13,110 nt of DNA from an uncultured Butyricicoccus sp. (GTDB lineage Bacteria; Bacillota; Clostridia; Oscillospirales; Butyricicoccaceae). The notes beneath the pieces are model-generated. The model saw nothing but the letters and a program-made list of their open reading frames with translations. It was not told the DNA's origin and searched no databases. Below are positions 1-6,821 of the stretch, in pieces. Both the position numbers and the translations under genes were made by a program. The stretch covers positions 1 through 13,110 of the forward strand of contig URFQ01000071.1 of NCBI GenBank assembly GCA_900547195.1, read 5' to 3'. How positions within the stretch are numbered: the stretch's first letter is position 1; every line of letters starts with the position of its first letter.

Positions 1-15
1 ACAGCGTTAAGCGTA

Positions 16-29
16 TGTAAAATTTTACA
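16..29. repeat. 14-bp perfect palindrome upstream of ktrA
   Basis: The sequence TGTAAAATTTTACA reads the same on both strands. It lies about 165 bases before the ktrA start and about 85 bases before the putative -10 box. It could be an operator for a dimeric regulator, or a structural leftover at the end of a gene to the left of the window. Nothing in the sequence decides between these. Confidence 0.4.
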
Positions 30-92
30 CGTTTTAAGAGCCGCTATTAATGAAATCTTAATACTTGTGAACTATTCTTAATGGTTTGCTTA

Positions 93-121
93 TGCATTGC
101 GCGCGGTCCGGATGCTACAAT
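93..121 (+). promoter_or_regulatory. probable extended -10 promoter for ktrA
   Basis: TACAAT at 116-121 is preceded by TG at 113-114, giving an extended -10 element. The hexamer 17 bases upstream (TGCATT, 93-98) is a poor -35, as is common where an extended -10 is present. The start site would lie near 128, leaving a leader of about 65 bases that holds a GC-rich stretch (153-172) and then the ribosome binding site. Confidence 0.45.
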
Positions 122-195
122 AACAGTACCGTGATTTGGATATTTGAAATCCATGCGGCGCGCGGCGCCGGCAGGAGATAAAGAAAGGATCTCTC

Positions 196-843
196 ATGAA
201 ATCAGTTTTACTTATTGGTCTCGGCCGTTTCGGCAGGCATATGGCACAAAAGCTGCTCGAACTGCACCACGAAGTAATGGCAGTCGACAGGGATGAGCAG
301 CGCGTCAACGATGCGCTGCATCTGGTTACCAATGCACAGATCGGGGACAGCATGAGCGAATCGTTCATTGCATCCCTTGGCGTGCGAAATTTTGACTTGT
401 GCGTGGTGGCGATCGGCGATAATTTTCAGAGTTCGCTAGAGACCACAGCCCTGCTCAAGGAAAGCGGCGCAAGGTTTGTACTGTCGCGTGCCACACGAGA
501 TGTGCACGCCAAATTTTTGCTGCGCAATGGTGCAGATCAGGTGATTTACCCGGAAAAACAGATGGCCGACTGGGCGGCGGTGCGATACAGCAGCGACCAC
601 ATTTTCGATTATGTGGAGTTGACGGACGAGTATTCCATCTTTGAAACCGCAGTACCCTATTCTTGGATTGGCCGGACGATCATTGATCTTGCAGTGCGGC
701 AAAAATACCATATTAACATTCTGGCAACCCGGCGCAACGGCGCACTGGATCCCATGCCCGGTCCAACACACTGTTTCCGACCGGATGAAACGATCTTTAT
801 TCTGGGCGGCAATCGGGATGTGCAGAAATTCCTGCGTATCTAA
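196..843 (+). CDS. ktrA: KtrA/TrkA-family potassium uptake regulatory subunit
   Basis: This is a cytosolic gating ring subunit that binds nucleotide and controls a KtrB/TrkH-type potassium channel. The 215-residue product has the usual length of single-RCK KtrA/KtrC proteins. An N-terminal RCK/Rossmann domain (about 1-125) opens with the dinucleotide-binding motif GLGRFG at residues 8-13 and has an acidic residue at the end of the second strand in VMAVDRDE. A C-terminal RCK_C domain follows (about 135-215), which in relatives binds cyclic di-AMP. AGAAAGGAT lies just before the ATG and fixes the start. No channel subunit (KtrB/TrkH) is visible in the window, so the partner must be to the left or elsewhere. 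No terminator follows directly, so the transcript may run on to the hairpin at 1158-1198. The family assignment is firm; Ktr versus Trk naming is a choice. Confidence 0.93.
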   Translation: MKSVLLIGLGRFGRHMAQKLLELHHEVMAVDRDEQRVNDALHLVTNAQIGDSMSESFIASLGVRNFDLCVVAIGDNFQSSLETTALLKESGARFVLSRATRDVHAKFLLRNGADQVIYPEKQMADWAAVRYSSDHIFDYVELTDEYSIFETAVPYSWIGRTIIDLAVRQKYHINILATRRNGALDPMPGPTHCFRPDETIFILGGNRDVQKFLRI

Positions 844-1157
844 ACTCCGAACAGAATCTCAAAGGAAAAACGTCTTTTTGGGAGGGTAATATTCTTACGC
901 TTCAAAGCTCCTTCGTCCGTACTTTTCCTTCCAATTAATCTATTGCGCAAAGATTATCAGCGTGCTCTTTCCTTCAGATTCCCACAAAATCTGCCATACT
1001 TATTTTTTACCGTAATGCGATCATCGAGGCTGCGAGAAACACCGGCGCAGTTTCCCATATGCTACCTTTCGGAAAAACTTGGGTGCGATCACCGCGCGAG
1101 GTTGGCGTCCCGTAAAACATAAATGCCGGTTCACCCACATAGCCGCATCCCCATCCA
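844..1157. other. gene-free stretch, no recognised element
   Basis: About 314 bases lie between the ktrA stop and the shared terminator. Base composition is more AT-rich than in the neighbours. Open frames here are short and lack convincing ribosome binding sites. TGCGATCA occurs twice (1016-1023 and 1084-1091), each followed by a similar CG-rich tail. I recognise no riboswitch, tRNA or mobile-element end. It may be a long 3' untranslated region of ktrA or decayed sequence. Confidence 0.5.
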
Positions 1158-1198
1158 GCAAAAAGAGCACCGTTTTTCAGACACGGTGCTCTTTTTGC
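1158..1198. terminator. two-way intrinsic terminator
   Basis: A 16-base-pair perfect stem (1158-1173 with 1183-1198) carries AGAGCACCGT in its core and has A-runs on the left and T-runs on the right. Both strands therefore read as a GC-rich hairpin followed by U. It begins one base past the stop codon of the minus-strand PLP-enzyme gene and would also stop rightward transcripts from ktrA. Confidence 0.9.
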
Positions 1199-2455
1199 TT
1201 ACAACTTTCCTTCTTTCATGAGCCTCTCTGCCGCGAGCAGGATACCCGCCTTACCGGAAGAATAGGTCAGCCCACCCTGCATATAGCAGACATACGGCTC
1301 ACGCATCGGCGCGTCTGCGGATAATTCAATCGACGCGCCCTGTACGAACGCACCCGCGGCCATAATCACCGGGTCGTCGTAGCCGGGCATGGCCCACGGC
1401 TCAGGGGTTACGTAAGAATCCACCGGGGCGCCCGACTGGATACCCTCGCAGAAGCGGCGAAGCGGCGCAGGCGCGCCAAAGGCGATGGTCTGAATGATAT
1501 CATAGCGCGGCGTCCCGGGCAGCGGATCGACCGCAAAGCCCAGATCCTGCATCACCTGCGCGCAAAATATCGCGGTTTTGACGGCCTGCATAGTCACATG
1601 CGGCGCAAGGAACAGGCCCTGGTACAGCAGACGGTTCTGCCCCATCGTGCAGCCGCACTCGCCGCCGATGCCGGGCGCGGTCATACGGTAAGACGCATTC
1701 TCAATCAGGTCGGCGCGGCCGACGATATAGCCGCCCGTGGGCGCCAGGCCGCCGCCCGGGTTTTTGATCAAGGAGCCCGCGCACAGGTCGGCTCCCACCT
1801 GCGTGGGCTCCATGGTTTCCGTAAACTCGCCGTAGCAGTTGTCAACCAGAATCGCCGCGCCAGGGTTCACCGCTTTGACCACCTTACAGATCTCGCCAAT
1901 CTGTTCACAGGAAAGCGTCTGACGCACCGCGTAGCCGCGCGAGCGCTGGATGAACACCAGCTTGACCGCCGGGTCGTCCGCTGCCTTCTCAATGGCGGGC
2001 AGATCCGGCAGGCCGTTTTTCAGGTCCACCTGCCGGTAGCCGATGCCATAACACTTCATGCTGCCCGGGCAGTCGCCCGTGATCGTATTCATCAGCGTAT
2101 CATACGGCGCGCTCGTGACGCTCAGCACCACATCGCCGGTTTTCACCGCGGAAAACATGGCGCAGGACAACGTATGCGTGCCATTAACAAAGCCGATGCG
2201 CACAAGGCCCGCCTCTGCGCCGAAAATATCGGCGTAAATCTTATCCAGCGTGTCCCGGCCCTGGTCGTCATAGCCATAGCCGGTCGTACCCGCGAACATG
2301 GTGTCGGACACACGGTGACGGCGGAACGCAGCCAGCACTTTTTCCGTGCCTTTGTCGCAGATTTCCTCCAACCGTGCAAAATAAGGCGCAATTTTGCGCT
2401 CGGCTTCACGGCCGAGCGCATACGCCTGTTCTGAGATTCCCAAATAGTTTTCCAT
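1199..2455 (-). CDS. PLP-dependent YnbB/Met_gamma_lyase-family protein
   Basis: This is a fold-type I pyridoxal-phosphate enzyme of the family often labelled 'methionine gamma-lyase family' or 'aluminium resistance protein' (Bacillus YnbB type). The true substrate of the family is not settled. From MENYLG the product has 418 residues, the normal size. Residues 58-60 (TGY) and 89-95 (FVNGTHT) lie in the cofactor-binding half. D205 in ILVDNCYGEF should contact the pyridine nitrogen, and K231 in GSLIKNPGGG is the likely Schiff-base lysine. The start is uncertain. An in-frame GTG at 2470 would add five residues but overlaps the GGAG that should serve as ribosome binding site. The ATG at 2455 matches the usual N-terminus but leaves a long 14-base spacing. 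It is the last gene of the operon starting with trpS and ends right at the terminator. Confidence 0.88.
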   Translation of the reverse strand: MENYLGISEQAYALGREAERKIAPYFARLEEICDKGTEKVLAAFRRHRVSDTMFAGTTGYGYDDQGRDTLDKIYADIFGAEAGLVRIGFVNGTHTLSCAMFSAVKTGDVVLSVTSAPYDTLMNTITGDCPGSMKCYGIGYRQVDLKNGLPDLPAIEKAADDPAVKLVFIQRSRGYAVRQTLSCEQIGEICKVVKAVNPGAAILVDNCYGEFTETMEPTQVGADLCAGSLIKNPGGGLAPTGGYIVGRADLIENASYRMTAPGIGGECGCTMGQNRLLYQGLFLAPHVTMQAVKTAIFCAQVMQDLGFAVDPLPGTPRYDIIQTIAFGAPAPLRRFCEGIQSGAPVDSYVTPEPWAMPGYDDPVIMAAGAFVQGASIELSADAPMREPYVCYMQGGLTYSSGKAGILLAAERLMKEGKL

Positions 2456-2488
2456 GGATGAAAAAAACACTCCATTAGTTTCATTTTC

Positions 2489-3247
2489 TTAATTTCCGGC
2501 GTTTTTATAAACCGGCGCCATCTCTCCGGGGAGCACAAACAGGCTGTCCGCAGGCTCCTCGGCGCTCACAGCTACCTCGACCGCGCGTGTCATCTTCCCG
2601 CCTTCAGAAAACGAGGCCGAACGCAGCAGGCCGGTCTGTACCGATATCCGGTATACGCCCACGCGGTCGCCGTCCCGGGTGTCCACGGTCAGCAGCTGCT
2701 CGCCGTTTTCCTCCACAAGCGCGCCACCCGTCACCTGTTCTTTCGGCAGGCCGATCACCGTTTCATATGTGGGCAGCATTGCACCCTGATCGGTCGTAAA
2801 ATCGCCTTGCGCCCCCTGATAATAGGTTTCCGCCCCGCTGCGCCATGCATAGCACACGCCCTGGTACAGCAGTTCCGTGGTTTCCACCGCGCCCGAAGCC
2901 GTCAATAAGTCGACGCGGTACGCGCCCTGTTTGACGGCCTGGCGGCAGGTACGCACCCCCGAGGTCTCGCCATAATACAGGCGGCTGGTCACGGTCGCGG
3001 TATAGCTGCCTGCTCGCGACAGGCTGGCAATGACACGCTGGATATTTTCCGCGTCAATCGTCACGCCGCCGACAATCTCGAGATTGCGTCCCGCGATCTC
3101 CTCCGAGGCGGGAGGGTCTGTGGCCTCAGACGGCGTCACAATCTCCCCGGGGCTGTAGGCAGCCGTGGACAGGAACAGGCTCAAAAAGAGCGCGCCGACC
3201 AGCAGCAGCGCGCCCATCGAGGCGACGAGCGGTGTCGAAAGCTTCAT
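2489..3247 (-). CDS. membrane-anchored LolA-like protein of unknown function
   Basis: I do not recognise a characterised gene. The 252-residue product has one N-terminal hydrophobic segment (about residues 8-30) that would act as a signal anchor. No lipobox cysteine is present. A proline- and acid-rich linker follows (about 33-52), then an extracellular domain with many short beta-type strands. The run of tyrosine-rich strands (for example SYTATVTSRLYYGE and ELLYQGVCYAWRSG) resembles the outer-membrane-lipoprotein-sorting (LolA/LolB/GerS-like) fold, which in Clostridia occurs in surface or germination proteins; this is a pattern judgement only. AAGGAGGG sits eight bases before the ATG. The gene lies 21 bases after wecB and 33 bases before the PLP-enzyme gene, so it is probably cotranscribed with both, and a role at the envelope fits. 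Confidence 0.75.
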   Translation of the reverse strand: MKLSTPLVASMGALLLVGALFLSLFLSTAAYSPGEIVTPSEATDPPASEEIAGRNLEIVGGVTIDAENIQRVIASLSRAGSYTATVTSRLYYGETSGVRTCRQAVKQGAYRVDLLTASGAVETTELLYQGVCYAWRSGAETYYQGAQGDFTTDQGAMLPTYETVIGLPKEQVTGGALVEENGEQLLTVDTRDGDRVGVYRISVQTGLLRSASFSEGGKMTRAVEVAVSAEEPADSLFVLPGEMAPVYKNAGN

Positions 3248-3268
3248 GCGCGCCCTCCTTGGAACATG

Positions 3269-4417
3269 TTACGGTACAAACGGCGCAGGAGCATCGTCCC
3301 GGCGGCCAAAATAATGCTCGATGGCCTGCACGATACGCTGCGCGGTTTTGCCGTCGCCATAGGGGTTGACGGCATGCGCCATCTGCCGGTAGGTCTCCGT
3401 GTTGTCGAACAGTTCGCACGCCATGGCAAAGATCTGCTCCTCTTCCACGCCCGCGAGCTTGACCGTGCCCGCTTCGATGGCTTCCGGGCGCTCGGTTTCC
3501 CTGCGCAGCACCAGCACCGGCTTGCCAAGGCCGGGCGCTTCCTCCTGAAGGCCGCCCGAATCGGTCATCACAAGATAGCAGCGCGCCATGAGGTTGTGCA
3601 TTTCATCGACCGCGAGCGGCGCGATGAGGTGAATCCGTTCATTGCCGCCGAGGAATTTTTCCGCGGTTTCGCGCACATAGGGGCTGAGGTGCACCGGATA
3701 GACAAAGTGCGCGTCCGGATATCTCTCCGACAGGCGCGCGATGGCGCGGCAGATGTTCTCCATGGGCTCGCCATAGTTTTCGCGGCGGTGCGCCGTGACA
3801 AGCACCACGCGGCTGCCCTCAAAATCCAGTGTTTGCAGCGCCGGGTCGCGGAACTGGAACCCTTTCTTGACCGTCAGGCCGATCGCGTCCACGACCGTGT
3901 TGCCGCAGATGAACACGCCGTCCGTGATGCCTTCGGCCGCGAGGTTGTCCCGGTTGCGCACCGTCGGGGCAAAGTGCAGGCCGGCGATCTGGCCGACCAG
4001 CTTGCGGTTCATCTCCTCCGGGAACGGCGAATACTTGTCAAAGGTCCGGAGGCCGGCCTCGACGTGACCGACCGGGATCTTATGGTAAAACGCTGCCAGC
4101 GCGCCCGCAAAGGTCGTCGAAGTGTCTCCGTGCACGAGGACGATATCCGGGCTCGCTTCGTCCAGCACCGTGTCCAGCCCGCGCAGGGATTTCTCGGTGA
4201 TGGTGGCCAGGGTCTGGCGCGGTTCCATGATATCAAGATCGTAATCCGGCTGGATCTGGAAGATTTCCAGCACCTGATCGAGCATCTGACGATGCTGCGC
4301 CGTCACGCAGACAATGCTTTCAGTGTTCCCGCAGCCCTCGAGCGCACGCACCAGCGGCGCCATCTTAATGGCCTCCGGCCGGGTCCCGAACACGGTCATG
4401 ACCTTAATCTTTTCCAT
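3269..4417 (-). CDS. wecB: UDP-N-acetylglucosamine 2-epimerase, non-hydrolysing
   Basis: It interconverts UDP-GlcNAc and UDP-ManNAc in the cytosol, supplying ManNAc for wall teichoic acid linkage units or capsule. The 382-residue length is typical. Family motifs run in order: FGTRPE at 10-15, HGDTST at 96-101, HVEAGLR at 118-124, PEEMNR at 133-138, HRREN at 210-214, TDSGG at 285-289 and RRETERPEA at 305-313. These include the acidic residues D98, E120 and E134 and the histidine H210 expected at the active site. The ATG at 4417 is chosen because AGGAGG lies nine bases upstream and MEKIKVMTVFGTRPE is the standard N-terminus; upstream in-frame starts add unrelated residues. It overlaps the end of the wecA-type gene by 14 bases, which suggests translational coupling. 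Also called mnaA or yvyH in Gram-positives. Confidence 0.96.
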   Translation of the reverse strand: MEKIKVMTVFGTRPEAIKMAPLVRALEGCGNTESIVCVTAQHRQMLDQVLEIFQIQPDYDLDIMEPRQTLATITEKSLRGLDTVLDEASPDIVLVHGDTSTTFAGALAAFYHKIPVGHVEAGLRTFDKYSPFPEEMNRKLVGQIAGLHFAPTVRNRDNLAAEGITDGVFICGNTVVDAIGLTVKKGFQFRDPALQTLDFEGSRVVLVTAHRRENYGEPMENICRAIARLSERYPDAHFVYPVHLSPYVRETAEKFLGGNERIHLIAPLAVDEMHNLMARCYLVMTDSGGLQEEAPGLGKPVLVLRRETERPEAIEAGTVKLAGVEEEQIFAMACELFDNTETYRQMAHAVNPYGDGKTAQRIVQAIEHYFGRRDDAPAPFVP

Positions 4418-5549
4418 CGGTGGATTCCTCCTCATCCCCGGAAGCCGCACTGTCCTCCGGTTTTGTACTGATCTCGTTCAAAATACGCTCTAAATGCTCG
4501 CGCGAATCGCGGCGTCGGTTCACGATCATCCATGCACCGACCGCAATCGCCAGAATGGCCGCGAGCAACAGCAGCATGGCTTTGGCTTCGCCGCTGGTGG
4601 TCAGCACCACCGACGCCAGTCCAAGCGTACCGCTGATGGCGTACAGGATGGCGACCGCCTGCTTGACGCTGAAGCCCATATCGACCAGACGATGGTGCAC
4701 ATGGCCGCGGTCCGGGCTCATGGGGCTGCGCCCCTCCAGCACACGGCGGGTAATGGCCGTAAACGTATCGAAAATGGGCAGGCCCAGAATCAGCAGCGGC
4801 ACCGCAAACGAAATTACGGCATAGAACTTGAAAAAGCCGCTGATGGACATGGTCGCCAGCATGTATCCAAGAAAGGTCGAGCCGGTGTCGCCCATAAAAA
4901 TCTCCGCAGGGTTAAAGTTATACGGCATAAAGCCAAGGCATGCGCCGGTCAGACAGGCCATGACAACGGCCACGCCGATTTCATAGTTCAGCAGCCCAAC
5001 GGCCAGCATGGTCAGCGACGCAATCGACGATACGCCGACTGCAAGGCCGTCCAGCCCATCGATCAGGTTGACGGCATTGGTGATCCCCACAATCCAGATC
5101 ACGGTCACCGGGATGGCAAACACGCCGAGTGAAAAATAAGGGTTTGTGGTAAACGGGTTGAAGCTGGTAAAAAACTCGATTTTCATCCCGCCGACACACA
5201 CCGGGATCGCTGCCGCGATGATCTGTACCAGAAACTTGAACTTCGGGCCAAGCGCCAGCACGTCGTCAAAAATCCCAAGCACGACAATAATCATCGCGCC
5301 GAGCAGGATGCTCAGCATCTGCATATCGAATCGATAAAATACCAGCATCGCACCCAGAAAGCCGATAAAAATCGCCAGGCCGCCCAGACGCGGAATCGGT
5401 TTTTTGTGCATGCGGCGGTTGTCCTTGGGTACGTCGATTGCACCGATTGTGTAGGCAAAGCGCTTGACTACCGGCGTAAGCACATAGGACAGCACACCGG
5501 CCAGCACAAAGGCGCCAATGATCGTCCCGATCACTTGATATTCCGACAT
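4404..5549 (-). CDS. tagO: MraY/WecA-family undecaprenyl-phosphate GlcNAc-1-phosphate transferase
   Basis: This integral membrane enzyme transfers GlcNAc-1-phosphate from UDP-GlcNAc to undecaprenyl phosphate, the first membrane step of wall teichoic acid and related polymers. The 381 residues contain about ten or eleven hydrophobic segments. Conserved cytoplasmic-loop motifs are present: PIPRLGG at 51-57, the aspartate pair D95-D96 in GIFDDV, NLIDGLDGLA at 161-170 with D164 and D167, FMGDTGS at 218-224 with D221, and the substrate-selecting DRGHVHHRL at 280-288. That last motif fits TagO/WecA rather than MraY. An acidic tail of roughly 30 residues ends the protein and partly overlaps the wecB start. 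The ATG at 5549 has GAGAGG ten bases upstream; a longer frame would add an arginine-rich, non-conserved extension. UDP-GlcNAc as the sugar donor is inferred from the family and from the neighbouring wecB. Confidence 0.93.
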   Translation of the reverse strand: MSEYQVIGTIIGAFVLAGVLSYVLTPVVKRFAYTIGAIDVPKDNRRMHKKPIPRLGGLAIFIGFLGAMLVFYRFDMQMLSILLGAMIIVVLGIFDDVLALGPKFKFLVQIIAAAIPVCVGGMKIEFFTSFNPFTTNPYFSLGVFAIPVTVIWIVGITNAVNLIDGLDGLAVGVSSIASLTMLAVGLLNYEIGVAVVMACLTGACLGFMPYNFNPAEIFMGDTGSTFLGYMLATMSISGFFKFYAVISFAVPLLILGLPIFDTFTAITRRVLEGRSPMSPDRGHVHHRLVDMGFSVKQAVAILYAISGTLGLASVVLTTSGEAKAMLLLLAAILAIAVGAWMIVNRRRDSREHLERILNEISTKPEDSAASGDEEESTDGKD

Positions 5550-5624
5550 GATTCTAAATCCTCTCAATCGCGCGCCGCCCCTCCGACAAGGGGTGGCACG
5601 CATGCTCTTTGCTCTCGAACCCGA

Positions 5625-6635
5625 TCAGCGCGCCACAAAGCCGACCTTGCGGTACACCTTGTCGAGCGTCTTGCGCGCGAGATGGTTTGCCTTCTGCGCG
5701 CCCTCCCGGTATACCTGCTCCAGGTAATCCTTATTTTTCAGCAGGTCGCCGGTCTTTTCGCGGATCGGACGCAGCAGCTCTACAACCGCCTCTCCGACCG
5801 CAGGCTTGAAGTCGCCGTAGCCCTTGCCGGCGAACTCTGCCTCGACTTGCGAAACCGTCTTGCCCGTGGCAAGGGAATAGATCTGGATCAGATTTGATAC
5901 CCCCGGCTTGTTTTCCGGATCCATCACGATGTGGGAATCCGAATCGGTCACCGCACGCTTAAATTTGCGCATGATGTCCTCCGGCTTGTCCATCAGCAGG
6001 ATAAAGCCGTTCTGGTTTTCGTCGGATTTGCTCATCTTCTTCATCGGATCGGCCAGGCTCATGACCTTTGCGCCCGCCCCCGCCTTGGGATAGTAGCCAG
6101 CCGGCATCGTGAAGGTCTCCGAATACTGGCCGTTGAACCGGGTGGCGATGTCGCGGCAGATTTCGATGTGCTGGCTCTGATCGACGCCAACCGGCACAAG
6201 ATCCGCCTGATACAGCAGGATATCCGCCGCCATCAGCACCGGATAGGTGAACAGGCCGACGTTGACGTTGTCCGCGTGCTTGGCCGATTTATCCTTAAAC
6301 TGGGTCATGCGGGACGCTTCGCCAAACATGGTAAAGCAGTTGAGCACCCACGCCAGTTCCGCGTGCGCCGGGACATGGCTCTGGATGAACAGGATGCTCT
6401 TCTCCGGGTCAAGCCCGCAGGCGATATATTGCGCAAGCACTTCGAGGGTGGCGCGGCGCAGGGCGGCCGGCTCCTGGCGGACGGTGATGGCATGCATATC
6501 CACCACGCAGTAAATGCAGTGATAATCCTCTTGCAAAATCGGGAAATTGCGAATCGCGCCCAGATAGTTGCCAAGGGTCAGCTTGCCGGACGGCTGCACG
6601 CCCGAAAAAATTGTTTTCTTCTGTTTGTCGCTCAT
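5625..6635 (-). CDS. trpS: tryptophanyl-tRNA synthetase
   Basis: This class I aminoacyl-tRNA synthetase charges tRNA-Trp in the cytosol. The 336-residue product has the usual compact bacterial length. The HIGH-type signature is PSGKLTLGN at 15-23, the KMSKS loop is exact at 200-204, and GVDQSQHIE at 150-158 and the YPVLMAADIL segment (131-140, with D138) line the tryptophan pocket. AAAGGAAG lies nine bases before the ATG. It is the first gene after the promoter at 6701-6729 and is followed after 75 bases by the tagO/wecA gene. The leader is only about 60 bases, too short for a T-box, so no tRNA-sensing control is visible. Confidence 0.97.
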   Translation of the reverse strand: MSDKQKKTIFSGVQPSGKLTLGNYLGAIRNFPILQEDYHCIYCVVDMHAITVRQEPAALRRATLEVLAQYIACGLDPEKSILFIQSHVPAHAELAWVLNCFTMFGEASRMTQFKDKSAKHADNVNVGLFTYPVLMAADILLYQADLVPVGVDQSQHIEICRDIATRFNGQYSETFTMPAGYYPKAGAGAKVMSLADPMKKMSKSDENQNGFILLMDKPEDIMRKFKRAVTDSDSHIVMDPENKPGVSNLIQIYSLATGKTVSQVEAEFAGKGYGDFKPAVGEAVVELLRPIREKTGDLLKNKDYLEQVYREGAQKANHLARKTLDKVYRKVGFVAR

Positions 6636-6700
6636 GTATGATTACTTCCTTTGATCGTTTAGAATTGCACGGTTTTGTAAAATTTCCATACCTAAAAGTT

Positions 6701-6729
6701 ATCATATCACAAATTGTTCCCTGTTGCAA
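6701..6729 (-). promoter_or_regulatory. promoter of the trpS operon
   Basis: On the minus strand TTGCAA (6729-6724) and TATGAT (6706-6701) are separated by 17 bases, and TG one base before the -10 makes it an extended element. Transcription would start near 6694, about 60 bases before trpS. Confidence 0.8.
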
Positions 6730-6764
6730 CGCCGCATTGCCCCCAGATGGGAATTTTCAGAAGA

Positions 6765-6794
6765 TTGACAAACGCCTACCCTAGACGGTATGAT
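6765..6794 (+). promoter_or_regulatory. promoter of glpK
   Basis: A perfect -35 TTGACA (6765-6770) and TATGAT (6789-6794) are 18 bases apart. The start site would be near 6801, leaving a very short leader of about 20 bases with GAGGGA as ribosome binding site. It is divergent from the trpS promoter, with about 35 bases between the two -35 boxes. I see no catabolite-response element. Confidence 0.8.
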
Positions 6795-6821
6795 GGAGAA
6801 AAGCAGAAAAGAGGGAATGCC

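Noticed and set aside
1..195. Cyclic di-AMP (ydaO/yuaA) riboswitch ahead of ktrA
   Set aside because: Such switches control ktrA in Bacillus, but the conserved blocks are not visible and the leader after the predicted start is only about 65 bases.
1598..2434. + strand open frame of 278 codons opposite the PLP enzyme
   Set aside because: Antisense shadow with biased Arg/His/Ala composition and no domain signature; the minus-strand gene has intact catalytic motifs.
3266..4471. Long + strand open frame of 401 codons opposite wecB
   Set aside because: It is the antisense shadow of a well-supported gene, is rich in Arg, His and Ala, shows no family motif, and only reflects GC-rich codon use.
5560..5605. 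GC-rich hairpin (CCCCT/AGGGG) between trpS and tagO
   Set aside because: The core stem is five pairs and has no T-run on the minus strand, so neither a terminator nor an attenuator can be supported.
5931..6641. + strand open frame of 236 codons opposite trpS
   Set aside because: Antisense shadow; the opposite strand encodes a full tryptophanyl-tRNA synthetase.
6636..6700. T-box leader for trpS
   Set aside because: The distance from promoter to start codon is about 60 bases and there is no T-box motif or terminator hairpin.
6760..6795. Catabolite-response (cre) element at the glpK promoter
   Set aside because: TTGACAAACG partly resembles the site, but spacing and the second half do not match; these bases are better explained as the -35 region.
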